A stretch of 64,000 nucleotides of DNA from Homoserinimonas sp. OAct 916 (GTDB lineage: Bacteria > Actinomycetota > Actinomycetes > Actinomycetales > Microbacteriaceae), in NCBI RefSeq assembly GCF_003260275.1, contig NZ_QJHB01000004.1:1-64000 (forward strand), read 5' to 3'. The position numbers were made by a program, and so were the translations under genes. Below the pieces are notes generated by a model. The model was not told the DNA's origin and searched no databases. It saw only the letters and a list, made by a program, of their open reading frames with translations. This document shows, piece by piece, positions 40,646 to 47,743 of the stretch. How positions within the stretch are numbered: position 1 is the first letter of the stretch; each line of letters opens with the position of its first letter.

Positions 40646-41872
40646 TCACGCCTGCGGATAGGCAACCGGCTGCTGGTAGGCGACCGGCTGGGGCGCGTAG
40701 GCGGGCTGTTCGGCCTGCTGACGCTCGAACTCGGCCTGAGCTTCGATGTTACGCGCCTTCACCTTGCGGCCGCGTGCGGCGATCCAGCCGCCGATCCAGA
40801 TGGTCACCTCTCGAGCGATGAGGCCCGAGGCGATCGTGAGCGGGTTGAACGCCACTCGCTCCAAGAACTCGACTCCCACGTCGGCGGTCATCGTCCACGA
40901 CTGGGCGGCAAGCATGGCGCCGCCGATAGTGGCGAAATAGGTGCCAACCCCCACCAGGAAGCCGCCGAGCACATAGGCCCACCAGTTGGCGTTGTTGACA
41001 ATCAGCACGATCAATATGAGCACGATGGTGAAGCCGGCCACCGGCGCCCAGAACACCCAGCTCATCAAAAAGTTGGTGAGCTGGTTGACCAGGCTCTCGC
41101 CCTGCTGGCTGAGCAGGATGATGAGTGCGGCTACGCCGGTGTAGACGAGGGCGAAGATCACGGTGCCGAGCAGGGTGATCAGCGATCCGCCCAAGCGGTT
41201 GCCCTTCTTCTTCGGCGGGATCGGGGCCTGGATGTACGTGGGCTGCTGCGCGTACGCGGGAGTGACCGGGTAGCCGGCCTGCGGCGGGTACGTCGGGTCG
41301 ACCGGCTGCTGCTGGTACACCTCGGTGGGTGCGTTGTAGGCGGGCTGTTGCATGGTGGCGGCCGTACCCGCGGCAGCGGCCTGGTCATAGGTTGGCTCGG
41401 TGTACGCCGGCTCGGTATACGCCGGCTCGGTGTAGGCAGGTTCGCTGTAGGCAGGTTCGGTGTACGCAGGCGGGAGGGCAGCGGGCTCCTCCGGCTCGAT
41501 CAACGGCACCGGCGTATCGGCCGAGCCCGCCGGGGCGAGCGGTTCGAGGGGTTCGACCGGCTCGTGAGCCACGGGTGCAGGCGTGTACTGCTCCTGCGCC
41601 GCGGGTTCGTACTGTTCCTGCGCGTCGGGAGCGGGGGTGTACTGCTCCTGCGCAGGCGGGGCGCTCTGCTCGACATTATCCGGCTGGGAGTCGCCAGCGG
41701 CCGGGTCGGCATCGGCCGCGGCGTCACGATCGGCACCGTTGGCGTTCACGTGTTCCGTGGCACCGACTGGCGAGAGTTCATCGGACTGTTGCGCCTGACC
41801 GGGCTGAAACACGGTGAAAGGCTTGTCGCCCGAGGCCGCGCTCTGCTCGTCTTCGGGGGTGATGTTCGTCAT
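40646..41872 (-). CDS. Membrane protein with long AYTEP-repeat N-terminus
   Basis: In this 408-residue protein, residues 1-225 are low complexity (Pro, Ala, Gln, Glu, Tyr), with repeated EQY(T/E)PA units and about five consecutive PAYTE pentapeptides. Then a basic KKKGNR stop and four membrane helices follow (about 230-380), and a basic/Gln-rich tail ending in VAYQQPVAYPQA. The layout, a disordered cytoplasmic region followed by a small helix bundle, is common in actinobacterial envelope proteins. No catalytic motif is seen. AGGAGGAG precedes the ATG. Confidence 0.82.
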   Translation of the reverse strand: MTNITPEDEQSAASGDKPFTVFQPGQAQQSDELSPVGATEHVNANGADRDAAADADPAAGDSQPDNVEQSAPPAQEQYTPAPDAQEQYEPAAQEQYTPAPVAHEPVEPLEPLAPAGSADTPVPLIEPEEPAALPPAYTEPAYSEPAYTEPAYTEPAYTEPTYDQAAAAGTAATMQQPAYNAPTEVYQQQPVDPTYPPQAGYPVTPAYAQQPTYIQAPIPPKKKGNRLGGSLITLLGTVIFALVYTGVAALIILLSQQGESLVNQLTNFLMSWVFWAPVAGFTIVLILIVLIVNNANWWAYVLGGFLVGVGTYFATIGGAMLAAQSWTMTADVGVEFLERVAFNPLTIASGLIAREVTIWIGGWIAARGRKVKARNIEAQAEFERQQAEQPAYAPQPVAYQQPVAYPQA

Positions 41873-41961
41873 CGTGTGACTCCTCCTGGTGCCGGTTTGG
41901 CATTCAATACGTCTGAGTCACTGTAGCAATTGCGCGGCCTTGAGCGGTGCAACGAAGGGCG

Positions 41962-41973
41962 TATTGCGCAATA
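41962..41973. promoter_or_regulatory. Perfect 12-bp palindrome in an intergenic region
   Basis: TATTGCGCAATA lies about 90 bp before the AYTEP-repeat gene, upstream of a -10-like TACAGT. It may be a regulator site or a chance palindrome. Confidence 0.4.
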
Positions 41974-42047
41974 TCCGTCCAGGGGACGTTTCTTGGGCTG
42001 ACGGATCCCGCAGCGATCACGTCGCGTTGCCGGGCGCGACCGAGTGG

Positions 42048-43847
42048 CTACTTCTTCGGGGCACCCGGCAGGCTTTCACAGACGATGCCGTCGTTGTTGG
42101 CGTCAAGCTTGGCCACGTCGCCGTAATACGGGAAGTACTTCTGATACCACGCGTCTGCCTCTTTCCAGGTCGTGAAGTCAGAACAGTTCTTGCTGTTTCC
42201 TGGATTGGTCGGCGGCGTGGATGGTGGCTTCGGAGCCGTGCCGTCACACGACGTGAGCTTCTCGACGCCCACGCCCAGAACGGCCTTGCCACCCAGGAGC
42301 ACGCGCTGGGTCACCTTCAGCGACTTCACCCCTGCGATCACGTCTGAAGACACACAGTTCTTCGGAACCACATACAGGGGCGCCGCGTTCTTGCCCGCCA
42401 AGGCCGCACCGGCCAACGCATCGGCATAACCGGTGCCCACAGCGAAGAACGCCTTACCCGCCTGAGTGAACGCCGTCTTGTTGATCGCGACAGAAGTGGA
42501 ATACCGGTCGGATCCCGACAGGCGCTTCACCGATGCCACCTTCTTCAACGAGGTCTCGATCCCGGAGGAGACCACACCGGTGCCCCCAGCGATATAGGCA
42601 GTCTTGACACCGAGTTTCTTCGCCAGTGCAGACGTCGCCGTGTCCACACTTTTCTTACGTCCGTCGACCAGGATGACCGGGGCGCCCATGCTGCCTGCCG
42701 CAGCCGACGCCGAGAGCGCATCAGGAAAGTCGAGACCGGTCGCGAAGTACGCGGTCGACGACGCGGCAAAGGCATCGGCCACGAGCAACCTGCCGGTTTC
42801 GAACCGGTCGGCCCCGCCGATACGGGTGGTCTTCGCGATCTTCTTCAGCGAGTCGAGAACACCGTTCGAGACCGCGCCCGTTCCGCCGACGACGATGATG
42901 CGTTTGGGCTTCAGACGTTTCACCTCAGTGGCCACATTCGCAGGAAGACTCTTCGGTGCGGTCAGCAGCAACGGACCGCCCTGCTTGGCCGCAGCCGGCG
43001 CAGCTCCGAGGGCGTCGGCGTAACCGGTGCCCGTCGCGACGTAGACCACATCGGCCGAGGCGAACTGTTTCGAAATGGCGACCGCGGTGGCGTAGCGGTC
43101 ATCACCGGCGAGCCGCATCACACCCGTCGGCGCTGGTTCCGGAGCGGGCGTGGGCGTCGGCTTCGGCGTCACTACTGTCGACGTTCCCCCCTTGGCCGGC
43201 AGGGGCACGCTGACCCGGGCGCAATCGCCGGCAACAAGGCCGTTGAGTGCGGTCTTCTCGACTGGGTCGATGCTGAGGTTCCAGCGATACTTCACGAGCA
43301 TCCAGTCGGTGACGTACTGGCATTTGACGGTAGTTGCGGACGGCATCCACTTCGCGGGATCCTTGTCACCCTTGGAACGGTTCGATGATGCCGAGACTGC
43401 GGCCAATGACGCATCGAGGGTGAGGTCGTTGGCAAATGCCTCGCGTTGCGCCGGAGTCCAGGCGTGCGCGCCTGAGCGCCACGCCTCGGCGAGCGGAACC
43501 ATGTGGTCGATGTCGAGCGTCGACGGGTCGGTGAGCATCTGGCCGTCGTACCAGGAGAGCCATTGGCCCGACAGCACCTTGCAGCCGGTCGGCGCCATCA
43601 CCGGCGCAGTTCGAGACTCGGCGATGAGCACCTCCTGGCGGGTGTTGCAACCGTCTTTGTCTTCGTCCGTCCAATGTTTGAAGAGGTCACGGTTATAGCC
43701 CGTGACATACTCCGGCACCGTCACCAATTGGGTGAGAACCTTTGCCAACGTCTGGGTTTCTGCGGCGGCGGCCGGGGCAACCGGAGGAGCCGCGAGCAGA
43801 CCGAGAACCAGGGCGGGAAGAGCGAATACGGTGACAATGAATCTCAT
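42048..43847 (-). CDS. Exported HNH-type nuclease with cell-wall-binding repeats and Excalibur domain
   Basis: This protein of 599 residues has four parts. The signal peptide is 1-30 (VFALPALVLGLLAAPPVAPAAAA). An HNH/DUF1524-like nuclease domain covers about 40-205, with DIDHMVPLAEAW, NRSKGDKDPAKWMPS and the trailing CQYVTDWMLVKYRW. Three cell-wall-binding-2 repeats follow (RLAGDDRYATAVAIS, RIGGADRFETGRLL, RLSGSDRYSTSVAI). The C-terminal Excalibur domain has the calcium loop DANNDGIVCE. It is probably a wall-attached nuclease. I took the ATG at 43847; a TTG 27 nt upstream in frame sits too close to its AGGAG. It shares leader and repeats with its neighbour. Confidence 0.88.
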   Translation of the reverse strand: MRFIVTVFALPALVLGLLAAPPVAPAAAAETQTLAKVLTQLVTVPEYVTGYNRDLFKHWTDEDKDGCNTRQEVLIAESRTAPVMAPTGCKVLSGQWLSWYDGQMLTDPSTLDIDHMVPLAEAWRSGAHAWTPAQREAFANDLTLDASLAAVSASSNRSKGDKDPAKWMPSATTVKCQYVTDWMLVKYRWNLSIDPVEKTALNGLVAGDCARVSVPLPAKGGTSTVVTPKPTPTPAPEPAPTGVMRLAGDDRYATAVAISKQFASADVVYVATGTGYADALGAAPAAAKQGGPLLLTAPKSLPANVATEVKRLKPKRIIVVGGTGAVSNGVLDSLKKIAKTTRIGGADRFETGRLLVADAFAASSTAYFATGLDFPDALSASAAAGSMGAPVILVDGRKKSVDTATSALAKKLGVKTAYIAGGTGVVSSGIETSLKKVASVKRLSGSDRYSTSVAINKTAFTQAGKAFFAVGTGYADALAGAALAGKNAAPLYVVPKNCVSSDVIAGVKSLKVTQRVLLGGKAVLGVGVEKLTSCDGTAPKPPSTPPTNPGNSKNCSDFTTWKEADAWYQKYFPYYGDVAKLDANNDGIVCESLPGAPKK

Positions 43848-43871
43848 GACATCCCAGCAGAGTGAATTGAC

Positions 43872-43950
43872 CAAACTCCTTTACCGTAACGGGCACGTCA
43901 CTGCGGGTTGAAGCCCCCGATGGGGGCATTCTCGCGCCCTCTTCGGGGGT
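43872..43950 (-). promoter_or_regulatory. Conserved structured leader, copy 1
   Basis: In transcript order: ACCCCCGAAGA, then a perfect hairpin GCCCCC-atc-GGGGGC (43913-43927), then AAAGGAGTTTGGTCAATTC. The same three parts in the same order precede the paralogous gene. The first C-run could compete for the hairpin G-run, which would give two exclusive folds. Confidence 0.6.
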
Positions 43951-44054
43951 CGTGATGGGCCGCCGGTCGGCGATATCGGCGCACAGAACGATTCGTGAGC
44001 CGAGTTTTTACGTGGCTACCGTTTCTAAGCGTCGAATGCAGCGGGGATGCTCCC

Positions 44055-45281
44055 CTACGGAGCACCCGGGAGGTTTTCGCAGACGATGCCGTCTTTGTCG
44101 CGGTCGAGTTTGGCGATGTCACCGTAGTGCGGGTAGTACTTCTGGTACCAGGCGTTCGCGTCTGCCCAGTTGTTGAAGTCAGTACAGTTCATGCTGTCAC
44201 CCGGGTTGCCCGGCTTGGCGGGAGGTTTTGGAGTCGGTTTGGCCGTCGGCTTGGGCGTCACCTTGGCACAGACGGTGAGCTTCTCGACGCCCGCGCCCAG
44301 AACGGCCTTCCCGCCGAGGAGCACGCGCTGGGTAACCTTCAGCGACTTCACTCCTGCGATCACGTCTGACGACACACAGTTCTTCGGAACCACATACAGG
44401 GGCGCCGCGTTCTTGCCCGCCAGTGCGGCGCCGGCCAATGCATCGGCATAGCCGGTGCCCACGGCGAAGTATGCCTGGTTGGCCGTGGTGAATGCTGACT
44501 TGTTGATCGCCACGGAGGTGGAGTACCGGTCGGTTCCGGAGAGACGCTTCACCGATGCCGTCTTCTTCAATGACGTCTCGATCCCCGCCGAGACGGCACC
44601 CGTGCCACCCGCGATATAGGCAGTCTTCACACCAAGTTTCTTCGCCAGTGCAGAAGTCGCCTTGTCCACGCTCTTCTTGCGTCCGTCGACGAGGATGACC
44701 GGTGCGCCGATTTTGCCTGCCGCTGCCGATGCCGAGAGCGCATCAGGAAAGTCGAGGCCGGTCGCGAAGTACGCGGTCGCAGATGTGGCGAAGGCATCGG
44801 CCACGAGCAGCCTCCCGGTTTCGAACCGGTCGGCCCCACCAATGCGAGTGGTGTTCGCGATCTTCTTCAGCGAGTTGAGAACACCGTTCGAGACTGCACC
44901 GGTTCCACCGACCACGATGATCTGCTGGGGCTTCAACCGCTTCACCTCGGCGGCCACATTCGCAGGAAGACTCTTCGGTGCGGTCAGCAGCAACGGACCG
45001 CTCTGCTTGGCCGCAGCCGGCGCAGCTCCGAGTGCGTCGGCGTAACCGGTGCCGGTCGCAACGTAGACCACATCGGCCGAGGCGAACTGCTTGGAGATAG
45101 CCACCGCGGTGGCGTAGCGGTCATCACCGGCGAGCCGCTTCACACCCGTCGGCGCCGCCGCTGCCAACTGGTCAGCCGCTTTCGCCAGGGGCTGGTCTGC
45201 AGCGGCAGCCGGGGCAGGCACAGGGGCCGCAAGCAGCCCGAGGACCAAAGCGGGAAGAGCGAATACGGCGACAAGTCTCAT
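44055..45281 (-). CDS. Exported protein with three cell-wall-binding repeats and Excalibur domain
   Basis: The protein of 408 residues has a signal peptide (LVAVFALPALVLGLLAAPVPAPAAA) and three cell-wall-binding-2 repeats (RLAGDDRYATAVAIS, RIGGADRFETGRLL, RLSGTDRYSTSVAI). A Lys/Pro linker (KPTAKPTPKPPAKP) follows, then the Excalibur loop DRDKDGIVCE. It is a close paralogue of the upstream-numbered neighbour, with long blocks of near-identical DNA, but lacks the nuclease domain. The duplication is recent or homogenised by gene conversion. The role is likely surface display. Confidence 0.9.
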   Translation of the reverse strand: MRLVAVFALPALVLGLLAAPVPAPAAAADQPLAKAADQLAAAAPTGVKRLAGDDRYATAVAISKQFASADVVYVATGTGYADALGAAPAAAKQSGPLLLTAPKSLPANVAAEVKRLKPQQIIVVGGTGAVSNGVLNSLKKIANTTRIGGADRFETGRLLVADAFATSATAYFATGLDFPDALSASAAAGKIGAPVILVDGRKKSVDKATSALAKKLGVKTAYIAGGTGAVSAGIETSLKKTASVKRLSGTDRYSTSVAINKSAFTTANQAYFAVGTGYADALAGAALAGKNAAPLYVVPKNCVSSDVIAGVKSLKVTQRVLLGGKAVLGAGVEKLTVCAKVTPKPTAKPTPKPPAKPGNPGDSMNCTDFNNWADANAWYQKYYPHYGDIAKLDRDKDGIVCENLPGAP

Positions 45282-45304
45282 GACATCCAAACTGAGTGAA
45301 TTGA

Positions 45305-45384
45305 CCAAACTCCTTTACTGTAATGCGCGCGCCAACGCGCCTAGAAGCCCCCAATCGGGGCGATATCCCACCGTCTTCGGGGGT
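45305..45384 (-). promoter_or_regulatory. Conserved structured leader, copy 2
   Basis: In transcript order: ACCCCCGAAGA (45374-45384), hairpin GCCCC-gattg-GGGGC (45347-45361) and AAAGGAGTTTGGTCAATTC, as in copy 1. The sequence between them has diverged, so these parts stand out as conserved. Confidence 0.6.
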
Positions 45385-45704
45385 GGTCATGAGCCGCGAA
45401 TCGACAGCGTCAAGGCCGGCTGTGTTGGAGCCGGGGTATCGGTGCACGCGTGGCCAGTCTGGGGTCTGCAACAGCTTGGTAAACGGGGCCGCGCAATTTT
45501 GCTGCCGCCAAGCACGCACTCAGTTGCTGTGGCACCGAGGGAAAACCCGTTGGCGAGCCCCGGCCGCCGCCTATATTCTGGCGACAAGACCGGGCAGCCC
45601 GGTCTACCCGCCCCGCACAACCCATCCCTCGCCTCACGGTTCATCACAACACCGCTCTCACTGGTCGACATCGCCGTCGCCAGCAATCACCCCCGGAGAA
45701 TCTG

Positions 45705-45878
45705 ATGTCACGCAACAAAGCCATGAATGCCACCGCGACGACCATGTTCGCGATCGGGGTGATCCTGATCCTGATCGACCTGCTCCTCCAGGGAGGCACG
45801 CTGCTGGCGATCGGTATGGTGCTGATCATCATCGCCATCATCGTCTTCGCGATTCGGCTGATCACCGGTCGACACTGA
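45705..45878 (+). CDS. Small two-helix membrane protein
   Basis: The 57-residue protein has a short polar N-terminus with Arg and Lys, two hydrophobic helices (about 12-28 and 32-51) separated by QGGT, and a basic end. GGAGA lies 7 nt before the ATG. Codon usage matches neighbours (G/C at third positions). Function unknown. Confidence 0.7.
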   Translation: MSRNKAMNATATTMFAIGVILILIDLLLQGGTLLAIGMVLIIIAIIVFAIRLITGRH

Positions 45879-46129
45879 CCCCCGGGCTCGGTTGCTTCGT
45901 AACTATTCAACCAGCGCGGTCGGTACGGGGTCTTGAGACTGTCGCTTCGCGACACCTCGACCAACATACCAACAGGGTCAGTGCAGGCTCGAGACTGGGT
46001 GCACTTCGCCGGTACCGAACGATGCGCCAGCATCGGGCGGCCGTGCGATGCGGAGCGCTTCGCGACACCTCTAACGCAACGGAGACCGCAAGTGCGGGGC
46101 GGTCGCTTCCCGACCCCTCGGCCAACGGG
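45879..46129. repeat. Cluster of three dispersed palindromic repeats
   Basis: Three copies of a repeat with core GTCGC-ttc-GCGAC occur: 45930-45966 (TCTTGAGACTGTCGCTTCGC...), 46053-46079 (GAGCGCTTCGCGACACCTC) and 46094-46129 (GGCGGTCGCTTCCCGACCCC). The same repeat, with consensus around CGAGACGGTCGCTTCGCGAC, is found inside pilD and pilT. No gene is seen in this stretch. Confidence 0.75.
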
Positions 46130-47488
46130 CTATGGGGCGTCCCCGGAAACGGGGGTGGGCGCGGTGCGCGGCCACGGACGCAGGCGCTCGAGTTCGGCGG
46201 CCAGCGCGAACAGGATGGTCTCGCCCCCGGGTTCGGCGACGGCCTGCACGGCGACGGGCATCCCCGTCTCCTCGTCGATGCCGGCGGGAATCGACGCGGC
46301 CGGCCAGCCCACCATGTTCCACGGCGCCGCGTACGGCGCGTACTGCATGTTCGACCAGATGTTCTTCAGCCACGACCGGCGGTGCCACTGGGCCGCGACC
46401 GGTGCGGTGCGGGCCAGCATCGGCGTGAGCAGAATGTCGTACTCGGCGAAGAACTCGCGGGCCGTCGCATCGAGCGCGTCGGCGTCGCGTTGGCGGATCC
46501 AGCCGCGGCGCTTCGCCGTCCACCCCAGCTTCACGTGCCGGCGGGTGCGCGGTTCAAGCCGATCGAATTCCAACTCGCGGGCGTCATCAGCGGTGCCCGC
46601 GAACCAGCGCACGAACATCGGGAGCGGATTGGCTGGGTACGGAAAGCGCACCTCCACCACCGTGTGCCCGTCCGCCCGCAGGGCGTCGGCCGTCTCGGTG
46701 AGGGCGCGGCGCCAGCGGGGGTGCAGGCGTACCAGGAACGACGGCGTCGCCTCCGAGACCGCAATGTGCAGCTTGCTGGGCAATTGTTGCACCTGCGCCA
46801 TCTGCGGGGATGCCGCCATCACCGAGAACACGAGGGCAGCATCGGCGACGGTCGTCGCCACCGGGCCGTTCTCAGCCATGCCGCCCCACGAGTCGAACCC
46901 GAGGTCGGCGGGTATCACGCCGCGACCCGGCTTGATCCCAAACAGGCCAGTGTTCGCCGCCGGGATACGAATCGAACCCATGCCGTCATTGGCATGCGCC
47001 ACGGGCACGACGCCGGCAGCGACCGCGGCGGCCGACCCGCCGGAGGAGCCGCCGGGTGTGCGCTCCAGGTTCCACGGGTTGCGGGTGAGGCCGAACTCCG
47101 AGTCGGTGGAGGCCCAGATGCACAGCTCAGGCACCCGGGTGGTGCCGATGATGATCGCCCCGGCCTCTCGCAGCCGGCGCACCACCTCGTGGTCGTGCTG
47201 GGAGGGCTCAGCGCTGGTCGCCTGCGATCCGTCGCGCATCGGATGCCCGACCACCGGCATGTTGTCCTTGATCAGGATCGGCAGGCCGGCCAGCGGCAGC
47301 GAGGCGAGGTCAGTACGGGCCGCGAGCGCTGCGGCTTCGGCGAGCGCCTCATCGGCGAACAACTGTTGGAAGGCACCGAGGTCTGCTCGCGCTTCGGCCC
47401 GATCCAACGCGGCACGCACGACAGCAACTGGGCTGATCGTGCCTGCCTGCACTGCCGCGACGATCTCGGTGGCGGTATCTAAGCTCAC
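46130..47488 (-). CDS. Amidase signature family hydrolase
   Basis: This 452-residue enzyme has the Ser-cisSer-Lys triad region visible: Lys in LPILIKDN, the Gly/Ser-rich RTPGGSSGGSAAAVAAGVVP and the nucleophile in GMGSIRIPAANTG. The GxGSIR motif is normal for amidases such as indoleacetamide or aryl-acylamide hydrolases; substrate unknown. The start is GTG at 47488 with AGGGGAAG upstream; the longer in-frame N-terminus is not amidase-like. It is transcribed alone. Confidence 0.92.
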   Translation of the reverse strand: MSLDTATEIVAAVQAGTISPVAVVRAALDRAEARADLGAFQQLFADEALAEAAALAARTDLASLPLAGLPILIKDNMPVVGHPMRDGSQATSAEPSQHDHEVVRRLREAGAIIIGTTRVPELCIWASTDSEFGLTRNPWNLERTPGGSSGGSAAAVAAGVVPVAHANDGMGSIRIPAANTGLFGIKPGRGVIPADLGFDSWGGMAENGPVATTVADAALVFSVMAASPQMAQVQQLPSKLHIAVSEATPSFLVRLHPRWRRALTETADALRADGHTVVEVRFPYPANPLPMFVRWFAGTADDARELEFDRLEPRTRRHVKLGWTAKRRGWIRQRDADALDATAREFFAEYDILLTPMLARTAPVAAQWHRRSWLKNIWSNMQYAPYAAPWNMVGWPAASIPAGIDEETGMPVAVQAVAEPGGETILFALAAELERLRPWPRTAPTPVSGDAP

Positions 47489-47730
47489 GGTGGGTCTTCC
47501 CCTCTTCGGCCGCGATGTCGACTCCGTCGCCTGGGAGGCCGGGGTACAAGAAGCGCTCGCACGAGAAACGGATATCTGCCCTCTGAGGATACCGGACAGT
47601 GTTGTCGGAAGACCTGAACCTTGTCGATCGCCGTACCGCGCCCACCGGCAGGAGGCCGCCAGTCGAGACGCTGAAGCCCCCTTGCGAGCGACGAACCACA
47701 CAGCCGTCGGGAATGTCGTCGGCGGCACCC

Positions 47731-47736
47731 TAGTCT
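47731..47736 (+). promoter_or_regulatory. -10 box of a leaderless GGDEF-EAL transcript
   Basis: TAGTCT lies 7 nt before the ATG at 47744, the same hexamer as before the EamA gene. Confidence 0.45.
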
Positions 47737-47743
47737 TGAACTC

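Noticed and set aside
43848-43874. TTG start for the nuclease/cell-wall-binding protein (and the matching TTG at 45308)
   Set aside because: The AGGAG is only one base away from that TTG; the next ATG begins directly before a proper signal peptide. The conserved bases are better explained as leader sequence.
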